The position numbers and the translations under genes were made by a program. A stretch of DNA of 64,000 nt from Phycisphaerales bacterium UBA1845 (GTDB lineage: Bacteria > Planctomycetota > Phycisphaerae > UBA1845): NCBI GenBank assembly GCA_002338715.1, contig DDIR01000143.1:18349-82348 (forward strand). Direction: 5' to 3'. Shown piece after piece: positions 43,717-52,554 of the stretch (within the stretch, counting starts at the first letter, position 1; every line of letters starts with the position of its first letter). Under the pieces are notes generated by a model, which saw only the letters and a list, made by a program, of their open reading frames with translations, was not told the origin of the DNA and made no database searches.

Positions 43717-46700
43717 CTAGCGCACTGACCTTCCGATTTCGCCACCCTGGATCACTGCAAAGTCGAGCAAATCCAGATCGCCATCATTATCGGCGTCAAA
43801 CGCAGACAAGCACGATTCAACCGACCGCAACTGACTTGGCGCTGGGACTTGGAGCGGGCCATTGAAGCAATCCAACCACGCCGTGTAATCGAGAAGATCC
43901 ACATCGCCGTCGCGGTCATAGTCGCCCAACGTCGAACCGCTACCACCGCTGACGAAGTCCTGATAACAACCGAACCATGATTGATAGTCGATCAGCGTGA
44001 TCGTACCGTCGTGATCGAAGTCGGTTTGATGCACGTAACCGCTGTCGCCAACTGACTGCGAAAACGACGCAAGAAACACCGTCAAGTCGGCATCGTCAAC
44101 ATCGCCATCGCCGTCCAGGTCACCGCATGGATCGCATGCATCGAGCGACCCATTTGCATTCTCGTCAAAACCCAGTTCGATTTCGTAAACGATGCCGACA
44201 TCTTCGCCAGTCGTGTCATCGCGCCAGGCTCCGATCAACAACCGATCGCCATGTCCCAACATGCTCGACGTGAAGTTATCGTTTGGCTCGGGTGATGGAT
44301 TGTCCAACCGCCCAACATTCAACCCGGAGTATCCGTCGAACACGACGAACGACCCGGCGTTTTCCGCGCCGACATCTGACAAGAGCACGCCGACGATTGC
44401 GCGAGCGCCGACAGCGGCGACATCGTGCCCGAACTGATCGGCAGTCACCGGCGCCGGGTTGTGCAGCGTCCTCAATACTGCGCCGGTTGCTGCATCGGCG
44501 ATGTATGCGATTCCGACGTTGTCGCCATCGGAGTCATCGAGCGGTGCGCCAATGACGATCTTACCTCCCATCCCCGCGACCGCTTGACCAAATCCATCAC
44601 TGCTGTTGGGGCTCGGGTTTTGTATCGTGTGAACGATCGAACCGGTATGCCAATCGATGACTTGAACGACGCCGGAGTTGACGGCTTGGCGGTCATCGCG
44701 CCCGACGCCAACGATCAGATAACCGCCAGCCTTAGTGAGGGTGCTGCCGAAGAGATCCGAACTCTGTCCCGTTGGGTTAGGGATCGTTCGCAGAAGATCG
44801 CCCGTCACTGCATCGAAGACGTGGACTGTTCCGGAATTGTTGCCAGCCGCATCGTCCAGTCTCACGCCGACGATTACCGCGTCATCAATGCGAATCGCGG
44901 ACTCGCCGAATTGATTGCCTTCGACCGGGCTGGGGTTGGCGATCGCAAATTCGAATCCATAGGTCGCGGCATCGAAGACGTAGATCATGCCTTCGTTTTC
45001 TGAATTGCCTGCCGCGCCGGGTGCGCCGATCCAGATATGTCCACCTGCGAGGACGGCTGACGCGCCGAAGGCCTCTCCTTCCGCGGGGTTTGGGCTGGTA
45101 AATGTGTGCAGAATCGCCCCTGTGTCGGCAGCATAAAGGAATGCTCTGCCGGCTTCGTCGGCGAATGTCACGTCACCAGCCGATCCGATCAAGTAGCGAT
45201 CATCGGTCATCGCCAGCGCCGATGGGAACCCGAATTGCGATTCGCTGTTGGGGTTATTAAATGTTCTCACAAATGCGCCGCCGAGCAGTTCGCAGGAGTC
45301 GGGCGTACCGTTGCTGTTGCAATCGGCGAGTTGTCCGGAGGCGATGTCACACTCATCGGGTACATCGTTGGCGTCGCAATCCAGACTGAGAAAAGTCGTC
45401 AGGTCGCATGTGTCGGCAATTCCGTTGTGATTGCAGTCGGGTTGGCATTCGTCTGGTACGCCGTTGCCATCGCAGTCGGGGCTGCTACCGTCGGCGATGT
45501 CGAACAAGTCAGCGATCCCGTTTTCGTTGCAGTCAATCCCGCATTCGTCCGGTTCGCCGTCACCGTCTGCATCGATGCTTTCACCGCTGGCGATGTCACA
45601 CTGATCGGGGATACCGTTTGAATTGCAGTCTTCCTCCAGACCCGATTGAATATCGCACGGGTCCGCGATGGCGTTGTTGTTGCAATCCGGCTGACATTCG
45701 TCAGGCTGCCCGTCAGCATCGCAATCGAGGCTGAACTGCGAATCGATGTCACATTCATCGGGGATGGCGTTGCTGTTGCAATCTTGACTTGGTCCGATCG
45801 GAATCAGTTCGCAGGCATCGGGCAGTTGATCGCCGTCGCAGTCGGGCTGACATGCATCGGGCACACCATTGACATCGCAGTCGGTATAAACACCATCCAG
45901 AATATCGCACGCATCGAAGACGCCGTTTTCATCGCAATCGATCAATGGCACGCAATTGTCGGGGATGAGGTCGAAGTCGCAATCGCGCTGCGTACCGGAT
46001 TGGATTTCGCACGAATCAACAATCCCGTTGGTATCGCAGTCGGTTTCACATTCGTCGGGGATGCCGTTGCCATTTTGACCGCCGCAATCTGCGGATGTTC
46101 CCGAAGCGATGTCCTCGTGATCCGGAACGCCGTTGGAGTTGCAGTCCGGCAATGGATGGTGATAACCGAGATCAACTGTGCCCCCGTCACCAATGCCATC
46201 GGTGCGCGTCGTCCGCAAGTCCAAACCGAGATCGGTTGCTGCCGAACTTCCTGCATCAACGCAAGGGCTGTCCTGGGTTTGCCCGGCGGCGGCTTGGCTT
46301 AGCAGGTGATTAAACGCATACGTTTCAACGAATTGCGGATCGGTGTCGAGCATTCCAGCACCGATATTCAGCGTGCTGGCGAACTGAAAGATGCCATCCG
46401 GACCACCTTCGAGATCGGTGTGCGAAAAGTCGGCTGTCGAGTTGTCGATGATCGCGACCTGTGGGCCATTGATTGCGTCGTTGCTGACGACAATACTGTT
46501 TTCGACTTGAACAGTCCCGCGAAGGACGTTGATCGCCCCGCCGGTTTGCGCTTTGTTGCCGACTATCGTCGATGACTGAATGCTGACATTTGATGTGACG
46601 CCATAGATCGCCCCACCCTCGAGGAGCACTTCGTTGTCGAGGAACATGCAGTTCTCGATCGAGAACGATGCATTCTGGGATGAAATAGCCCCGCCACGCG

Positions 46701-49700
46701 ACGAACCATGGGTCGCACGATTCTTTTCGAACCAGCAGTGGACGATTCGACCTGCCGTTCCACGCAGCGTATGAATCGCACCGCCAAGAATTCCCGTTGT
46801 GTTGTTTCTAAAGACGCAATCCTGAACCAACGGATCACTGTCGACGTTGAGCATTGCGCCGCCGAGGTTTGCGGGGTCGGCGTGGTTTGACTCAAACTTG
46901 CAATGTTGAATCGTTGCGTGACTGGCCAACTCATTCGTAATCGCAGCCCCCTGCACCGACTGGTTTTCAAAGAAGATGCACTGGTCAATCAAAGAGTGGC
47001 TTCCGCGTGTGTTATGAATGCCTCCACCCGCAATCGCATTCCCGGCCTCGAAATAGCATCGATGAAACGACGGATCACTTTCGCCGACGTACACACCCCC
47101 ACCGAGGCGTGACTCGTTGTTGATAAACACACAATCCGTGAACGTTCCGTTCGCCCCCAGAATGTTGTACACCGCTCCACCGCCGCCATCGGGAAACTCG
47201 CCGTTGGAGAAGTTATTCTTGAAGACGACGTTGTTGATTGTCGGGCGGCCACGTTCGTTAAAAATCGCAGCCCCAACATCCGCTTCGTCTTGCGCGGAAC
47301 CGGTTGCATACCCATCGGAAATGGTCACACCATCGAGGATGCCCGTGCTGTTGACGTCACTGGCGATCAAGACGTGATACGAGTTGTCGATGGGATCGCC
47401 GGGAACACCGATATCGCCTGATAGAACCGTCTCGAACACCCGCCAATTGCGCTGCGACCGATTCGATTCGGTCCCTTGGAATCCACCGTATATCCCGACA
47501 TCATCAATCAATCGAAAATGCGCACTGCGATCGTCGCCAGTCGTTGGATAATAAACGCCTTCCGCAATCCATATTTCCTCGACCAGCTCAGAATTGTCGG
47601 CGACCGTCAGCGCCGATTGCAGATCAACGTAGGCGTTCGCCCAATCGGTGCCGAGGTTCGAACCGGTCGCGTCGGCGTCGACGTAGATGATCGGCCCTTC
47701 GCATTCATCCGGCGTTCCGTTGAAATTCGTATCCACACTGCTGCCAGCCGCAATGTCGCACTCATCAGGGATCAAAGATCCATTGCAATCCTGACTCGAC
47801 CCCATCGCGATGTCGCAATCGTCGGGCTGTCCGTTCGAGTTGCAATCTGTTTCGCATTCGTCGGGGATGAAGTTGGCATTGCAATCTGGCGCACCATCGA
47901 ACACGTCGCAAACATCGGGCGTAAGGTTACCGTTGCAATCGCTGACATCGCCACTGGATAGCTCACATTGGTCGGGGATGACGTTGCCGTTGCAGTCGTC
48001 TTCCGCACCGGAAAGAATGTCGCAGCTATCCGCGATACCATTGACGTTGCAGTCCGGCTCACACACGTCGAGCACACCATTGCCCGTGCAATCGAGCGAC
48101 GGATCATTGGCGATCTGAACCGCATCCACGATGGCGTTCAAATCGCAGTCCCGCTCCAATTGCGGATTGCCAGCGATCGAAAAGACCTGCGGACCTTGGG
48201 GAACATTTGTGCCAACGACCTTCACCGACCACGTCCCCGAAATGGGCGCATCGACCAACACCTGCTCAATGTTGTTGACCGAGTCAGCCGCATTCCGCAC
48301 GGCCAGCGCATCGGGCACGTTTGGATCAAGTGTCCAGGGATAGTGTCGCCCACCGTTCGGATCGATAACGACCAGATCCAGATTGTTGACCAACGTATTG
48401 AAAATGTTTGGTGTCGCCGGCGCATCATCCCATGCCAGCGTAACTTTCAGCGTCGACTCGCCCGAAACCTCGATGACAAATCCCGACGTACCGGCTTGTT
48501 CCACCGTCAATTCTGCAAAGCTACCCGTCCGCAGAAAATCAACCGTATCAACCGTTCGAATCGAACCGTATCCCGTTTGATAGTCGGGGCCAGCCGGTCC
48601 TACATCGACGGCATTTTGAACCAGAAGCGCCTTGACCGTCGACGGAAGTGGATCGTTGGCAGCCGGAAACTGAGCGCGATAGTCCTGAAAAATCAAGGCA
48701 ATGACGCCGGTCGCAGTGGGCGTGGCCATCGACGTTCCGCAGAACGTGTTGTACCCACCGCCGACAACCGTTGACGTCACACCACCGTCACCATCATTCT
48801 GGCACCCGGGTGCGCTGATGTCTGGTTTGAGGCGGCCATCATCGGTTGGGCCCCAACTGGAAAAGAACGTCGCACTGTCGTCATCGGAATTGACGGCGCC
48901 GACGTTGATGGTGTTCTTGGCGCCAGCCGGAGGTGCAATTGACCGATACCCCTCGGGCGTGTGGACACCTTCATCGATGCATCGGCAGCAATGCCCGGTG
49001 GCACAATCGCCGATGTTGTTGCGCTCATTGCCATTCGCAAATACCGTCGTCAGCGGTCGCCCAAGTCCGCCCGTCACGATGGTGTCGAGCAGGTTCGCGG
49101 TGACGCCATAATCGCCGGAGATTTCGCACGGAAACAAATTCGAGCAGGTATTCGTACCGAGCGAGTTGTTCGCAACGGCTACCCCCAGCGCCAGTCCATC
49201 GCGATAGTCCCGTTCGATGTCGCCCGGATTGGAGTAGAGAAACAGATCGTCAAAGCTCGGTTCAAATCCAAAACTTTCCATCAACACCCCGGGAGCCATC
49301 CCGCGATACAACCCGCCACTGGTCGCCCCATCACCGCCGATGGTGCCAGCCACATGCGTGGAGTGGTCGACTGCAATCGCCAAATCGCGGGGCGTCAGGC
49401 GGCCTCCAAAGTCTGGATGCGATGCGTCAGCCGTCCCACTGTCGAACACCATGACTGAAACGCCTGAACCATCGAGGCTGTAAGGCGGAGCCTGAGCCGC
49501 TTCGGCTTGGGTGCGTGTGCGATTTTGATCGTTGACGCCATCGAGCGGCGGCAAAGGTGGTTCGACCCACTGCACGGTGTCACGATCAATCAATCGATCG
49601 AGATTCGATTCCGGAATGTCCACCACGAGCGTGTGAATCGATTCAACAACGGTAACGGCCTTTCCACCAACCGCGGTTACTTCGTTGATGGCGCGTGTTT

Positions 49701-50214
49701 TCAAATCAACGTCGGGATGGAACATGACGTTTAGCAGCAGACGATGGCGCTCAGCCCGCGGCGCAATGTCGCCCTCCGCAATGGCGACTTTAATCCAGCC
49801 CGGCCTCTTACCATCCGCAAGCAGCGGATGCCTTTTCCATTCGCGTTCAATCTCAAGAACGTCAGCGACTCTTTCGAATGCATCCGCCCGACTCAAATCC
49901 GCATCGTCGGATTCAACCACGGCGAAATACGCATCAGCCCCCAACGGTCGAAGCAAGCGGACGCCCGCCTCATTGATCGATTGCCGATCGGCCTTTGACA
50001 GCGGACCGTCGAATTGAATCACAAAATGTTGCGATCGATGCACACCGGATTGGGAGTAGGATTCAAGACGCCGAAGCGCCTCTTGATGATTTGATGATGA
50101 CCGTGCAGCGGGCCCATGACGCCATGGAATGGACCGATCCTCAGCGCGCGACGCAACCGCACACCAAAGGGTCAACACAACCGTCATCATGGAGATTTGG
50201 CGTGTGATCTTCAT
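43717..50214 (-). CDS. Giant secreted subtilisin-like protease with repeat, beta-helix, propeller and dockerin-like regions
   Basis: 2165 residues from the ATG after GGAGAGGG, with a signal peptide (MKITRQISMMTVVLTLWCAVASRA). The S8 domain has Asp (VMVFDSGT, about 258), His (DHSTHVAGTIGG, about 284) and Ser (GTSMATPTATG, about 495), with an inhibitor-like propeptide before it and a P-domain-like sandwich after it. Then come two blocks of DCNxNGxPDxCDIxxG repeats, separated by a right-handed beta-helix (IYVDADATGSNLGTDWANAY...). A propeller-like region follows (FNNPNSESQFG...IGAP), ending in dockerin-like DGDVDDADL / DRDGDVDLLDY / DNDGDLDLLDF units. All catalytic residues are present, so it is probably an active calcium-dependent exoprotease. 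Confidence 0.92.
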   Translation of the reverse strand: MKITRQISMMTVVLTLWCAVASRAEDRSIPWRHGPAARSSSNHQEALRRLESYSQSGVHRSQHFVIQFDGPLSKADRQSINEAGVRLLRPLGADAYFAVVESDDADLSRADAFERVADVLEIEREWKRHPLLADGKRPGWIKVAIAEGDIAPRAERHRLLLNVMFHPDVDLKTRAINEVTAVGGKAVTVVESIHTLVVDIPESNLDRLIDRDTVQWVEPPLPPLDGVNDQNRTRTQAEAAQAPPYSLDGSGVSVMVFDSGTADASHPDFGGRLTPRDLAIAVDHSTHVAGTIGGDGATSGGLYRGMAPGVLMESFGFEPSFDDLFLYSNPGDIERDYRDGLALGVAVANNSLGTNTCSNLFPCEISGDYGVTANLLDTIVTGGLGRPLTTVFANGNERNNIGDCATGHCCRCIDEGVHTPEGYRSIAPPAGAKNTINVGAVNSDDDSATFFSSWGPTDDGRLKPDISAPGCQNDGDGGVTSTVVGGGYNTFCGTSMATPTATGVIALIFQDYRAQFPAANDPLPSTVKALLVQNAVDVGPAGPDYQTGYGSIRTVDTVDFLRTGSFAELTVEQAGTSGFVIEVSGESTLKVTLAWDDAPATPNIFNTLVNNLDLVVIDPNGGRHYPWTLDPNVPDALAVRNAADSVNNIEQVLVDAPISGTWSVKVVGTNVPQGPQVFSIAGNPQLERDCDLNAIVDAVQIANDPSLDCTGNGVLDVCEPDCNVNGIADSCDILSGAEDDCNGNVIPDQCELSSGDVSDCNGNLTPDVCDVFDGAPDCNANFIPDECETDCNSNGQPDDCDIAMGSSQDCNGSLIPDECDIAAGSSVDTNFNGTPDECEGPIIYVDADATGSNLGTDWANAYVDLQSALTVADNSELVEEIWIAEGVYYPTTGDDRSAHFRLIDDVGIYGGFQGTESNRSQRNWRVFETVLSGDIGVPGDPIDNSYHVLIASDVNSTGILDGVTISDGYATGSAQDEADVGAAIFNERGRPTINNVVFKNNFSNGEFPDGGGGAVYNILGANGTFTDCVFINNESRLGGGVYVGESDPSFHRCYFEAGNAIAGGGIHNTRGSHSLIDQCIFFENQSVQGAAITNELASHATIQHCKFESNHADPANLGGAMLNVDSDPLVQDCVFRNNTTGILGGAIHTLRGTAGRIVHCWFEKNRATHGSSRGGAISSQNASFSIENCMFLDNEVLLEGGAIYGVTSNVSIQSSTIVGNKAQTGGAINVLRGTVQVENSIVVSNDAINGPQVAIIDNSTADFSHTDLEGGPDGIFQFASTLNIGAGMLDTDPQFVETYAFNHLLSQAAAGQTQDSPCVDAGSSAATDLGLDLRTTRTDGIGDGGTVDLGYHHPLPDCNSNGVPDHEDIASGTSADCGGQNGNGIPDECETDCDTNGIVDSCEIQSGTQRDCDFDLIPDNCVPLIDCDENGVFDACDILDGVYTDCDVNGVPDACQPDCDGDQLPDACELIPIGPSQDCNSNAIPDECDIDSQFSLDCDADGQPDECQPDCNNNAIADPCDIQSGLEEDCNSNGIPDQCDIASGESIDADGDGEPDECGIDCNENGIADLFDIADGSSPDCDGNGVPDECQPDCNHNGIADTCDLTTFLSLDCDANDVPDECDIASGQLADCNSNGTPDSCELLGGAFVRTFNNPNSESQFGFPSALAMTDDRYLIGSAGDVTFADEAGRAFLYAADTGAILHTFTSPNPAEGEAFGASAVLAGGHIWIGAPGAAGNSENEGMIYVFDAATYGFEFAIANPSPVEGNQFGESAIRIDDAVIVGVRLDDAAGNNSGTVHVFDAVTGDLLRTIPNPTGQSSDLFGSTLTKAGGYLIVGVGRDDRQAVNSGVVQVIDWHTGSIVHTIQNPSPNSSDGFGQAVAGMGGKIVIGAPLDDSDGDNVGIAYIADAATGAVLRTLHNPAPVTADQFGHDVAAVGARAIVGVLLSDVGAENAGSFVVFDGYSGLNVGRLDNPSPEPNDNFTSSMLGHGDRLLIGAWRDDTTGEDVGIVYEIELGFDENANGSLDACDPCGDLDGDGDVDDADLTVFLASFSQSVGDSGYVHQTDFDHDGTITLIDYQSWFGCYQDFVSGGSGSTLGDYDRDGDVDLLDYTAWLDCFNGPLQVPAPSQLRSVESCLSAFDADNDGDLDLLDFAVIQGGEIGRSVR

Positions 50215-50514
50215 CCCTCTCCGTATCGCCTGACACACGCGATCAACCGCATGCCGCTGCGTGGATCAGCCGACAAGCAGCCCGCTTCCGCCCGTTACAC
50301 AACATGGGGAACGTGCGCACAGCAGCAACCAGCGCGCATGACATGGAAAATCGGTGTCTCCCTCGCGTTGAAACCTCGCCCGGTTCCGGTTATAGCGATT
50401 ATAGACAATCGCCATACCGGGTTCCACAATCAATAGTAACGTCCGTGGCGCTATTATTGACACCGACTTGAGGAATACCGTCGGTCCGGAAAACCGCAAA
50501 GGAATACCCTGAAC
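50215..50514. other. Divergent promoter region, 300 nt
   Basis: It lies between the minus-strand protease and the plus-strand asparaginase and should contain both promoters. A TTGACA hexamer occurs at 50457-50462 but has no -10 at the right spacing. An interrupted inverted repeat (CCCGGT...ACCGGG with inner GCGATT...AATCGC, about 50377-50421) is the only other structure seen. Confidence 0.4.
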
Positions 50515-51084
50515 ATGGATACATTCCGGAAAACTATGGGGGAAGACGTGCACATCCGCGTCAAAGTTTTTAGCACCGGTGGAACCATTGAAAAGATCTA
50601 CGACGAGCATGCGGGCATCCTGCACAACATGCCGTCGCGATTCGATCACATCCTCTCACAAATGCGGCTGCCTTCCGTCCAAATCGATCACCATGGGTTG
50701 ATGGGAAAGGATTCGTTGGACATGACCCCCGCCGATCGGCAGTTGATCAAGGAATCCGTCGAAGGTGCGATGTCATCGTATGATGCGATCCTGATTGTTC
50801 ACGGCACCGACACGCTTGAAGAAACGGGCGAGTTGCTTTGCAGCGAATTGAAGCAACCGGAAATTCCGATCATCCTGACCGGTGCGATGCGTCCTTTTGA
50901 ATTTCGCGACACCGACGCATTTCAGAATGTCTACGAGTCGCTCATTGCATGTCGGCTTGTTGCACCCGGAGTCTATTGCGTGATGCACAGCAAGGTCCTT
51001 CGCTTTCCCGGTGTGCGCAAGGACCACGGGTTGCTTACGTTTGTCAAAGGCGAAACGTGCGCTGTCGCTACAGATGCTTGCTGA
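50515..51084 (+). CDS. Short asparaginase-family protein (N-terminal domain only)
   Basis: 189 residues, against about 320 for full L-asparaginases. The first catalytic Thr loop VFSTGGTIEKIYDE and the second motif IVHGTDTLEETGELL are both intact, followed by IPIILTGAMRPFEFRDTDAFQNV. The C-terminal domain is missing, and the frame ends cleanly at CAVATDAC, overlapping the convergent reductase gene by 17 nt. Single-domain asparaginase homologues exist, so this may be natural rather than a truncation. Activity on asparagine is uncertain. The start at 50515 is supported by AAAGGA; ATG 50536 is possible. Confidence 0.8.
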   Translation: MDTFRKTMGEDVHIRVKVFSTGGTIEKIYDEHAGILHNMPSRFDHILSQMRLPSVQIDHHGLMGKDSLDMTPADRQLIKESVEGAMSSYDAILIVHGTDTLEETGELLCSELKQPEIPIILTGAMRPFEFRDTDAFQNVYESLIACRLVAPGVYCVMHSKVLRFPGVRKDHGLLTFVKGETCAVATDAC

Positions 51085-52360
51085 GGTATGCGTAGTCGGG
51101 CGTGAGTTGGCCACGATGCAAGATGACGGCACTCTTAAGCGGACCGGGCAAATCCCAATCGGCGAATTGCTCGGGGGCTGGCGTTGCGGCCAACGCCGGG
51201 ATCAAATCTTCCAACGCTTCACCGAACGCCGCTGACGACTCACGTGGAAGTTCGGTGGGCAGGATATCGACGGCCATGATCACTGGGCCATCCCCTTCAA
51301 AACCATCGACGGCTTCCTGTCGTTTGACGTCATAGACGTACACCGGATTGCCCGGATTGGTCGCGTGCGTGGTGATCTCGATGGAGCCATCCGGATCACA
51401 TGAAATGTCACCGATGACTTTGAGCTTCGGTGAAACGGATTCACCATAGAGCTTGCTGATCGCGTCCTTCGTGACGAGTCGCGGATACTTCGGCTCCCAG
51501 TAGATGCAGTTGACGAGCATGCTCAGGTGCGGGAGGTACTGCTCGAAGACACCGCGATAGCCCTGCGGATTCTTGTAATAATCCTGCAATTCAAACGACT
51601 TGTTCGCGTCTATTGGTTCGACCATGTCGCATTCTTTGAACACGACTTTGCAGAACACGTCGCCGGTCGAAAGGTCGCCCAACTGCCCGGGCTCGATCAC
51701 CTTTGGATTGAGCAAATCGAAAATCTGCTGCGCCCCTTGCGAGACACGTCCATAGCCGCTGAACCCACAAACGATCGGTGCAAGACTCGAACCCGATGGC
51801 TCGCTTCGGACCGCTTCTCCGACTTCGACGATGTGACGTTCGGCATCGGCGAGGGTTGCATACTGATGGGCGGGTTTGAGCGATGACAGCGCCGACGTCA
51901 CGCCCTCGACCGCCAGTCGCTGACCGTACGACCAGAGCGTATCGATCATGCCAGCCAACCCGGCATATTCTCCAAAGAACACGAGGCGGCGCCCCTGATC
52001 GTCAACAATCCGTTCGTAATCAAGAAGGCTGCACCCAAGTTCCATCATCCGCTTGAGCATGGGCATGTTGTAAGTCTGCCCCTTGATCGTGTGCGAAAAG
52101 AACATGTACGTCTTGCCGGCTTCGAAACGATTGGCCGGGACTTCCTTCACGCCAAGAATGACCGGGCATTCGGCGAGGCTTTCGACAAGTTCGGCGCCGC
52201 TGGAGGCAATTTCATCCGCCGTGAACGCGCGCTGGCCCGATGACTGCACCGCAATCGGGATGCCGTGCTTTTCGATCAACATTTTGATCTGATCGGGCAC
52301 CAGTGGAATGCGCCGCTCCCACTGCGTTTTGTCCTCGTGTCGAATGCCAATCTTTTGCAC
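51068..52360 (-). CDS. Lysine-ketoglutarate reductase / saccharopine dehydrogenase-like protein
   Basis: 430 residues from a GTG 5 nt after GGAGGG; the ATG in that site is out of frame. It begins KIGIRHEDKTQWERRIPLVPDQI, the alanine dehydrogenase/PNT N-terminal signature, with FFSHTIKGQTYNMPMLKRMM and LLDYERIVDDQGRRLVFFGEYAGLAGM as in the LKR half of the bifunctional AASS enzyme. The central region PIVCGFSGYGRVSQGAQQI is the Rossmann nucleotide loop. The SDH half is absent here. It may condense lysine with 2-oxoglutarate or act on another amino acid. Confidence 0.82.
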   Translation of the reverse strand: MQKIGIRHEDKTQWERRIPLVPDQIKMLIEKHGIPIAVQSSGQRAFTADEIASSGAELVESLAECPVILGVKEVPANRFEAGKTYMFFSHTIKGQTYNMPMLKRMMELGCSLLDYERIVDDQGRRLVFFGEYAGLAGMIDTLWSYGQRLAVEGVTSALSSLKPAHQYATLADAERHIVEVGEAVRSEPSGSSLAPIVCGFSGYGRVSQGAQQIFDLLNPKVIEPGQLGDLSTGDVFCKVVFKECDMVEPIDANKSFELQDYYKNPQGYRGVFEQYLPHLSMLVNCIYWEPKYPRLVTKDAISKLYGESVSPKLKVIGDISCDPDGSIEITTHATNPGNPVYVYDVKRQEAVDGFEGDGPVIMAVDILPTELPRESSAAFGEALEDLIPALAATPAPEQFADWDLPGPLKSAVILHRGQLTPDYAYLSKHL

Positions 52361-52459
52361 GCCATCCCTCCGAAACCGCACAAGGCAATGTAATCCAAAG
52401 TCGAATTGTCGAGAAACGCGATGGTAGAATCACCCGTCGGCCTGTCAACTCGCACCAGC

Positions 52460-52502
52460 CGTGTCGCCATTCGAGCGTTTTACCGCTAAGCTACGACCGC
52501 CG
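52460..52502 (-). other. tRNA 5'-half-like sequence, degraded
   Basis: Read on the minus strand it gives a D-arm-like TAGCTTAGCGGTAAAAC with T8, A14, G18G19 and A21 in the expected places, then T33 and a GGC triplet. The anticodon stem and acceptor stem do not pair, so a functional tRNA is not claimed. It lies in the short gap between the reductase and MATE genes. Confidence 0.25.
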
Positions 52503-52554
52503 TTCACGTTGAATTTTTCGCTTCCGCCTGCGATTTTTCCGGACCTGTCACCCG

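Noticed and set aside
50457-50480. TTGACA as an asparaginase promoter
   Set aside because: No -10 hexamer lies at 16-18 nt; the nearest AT-rich hexamer is only 10 nt away.
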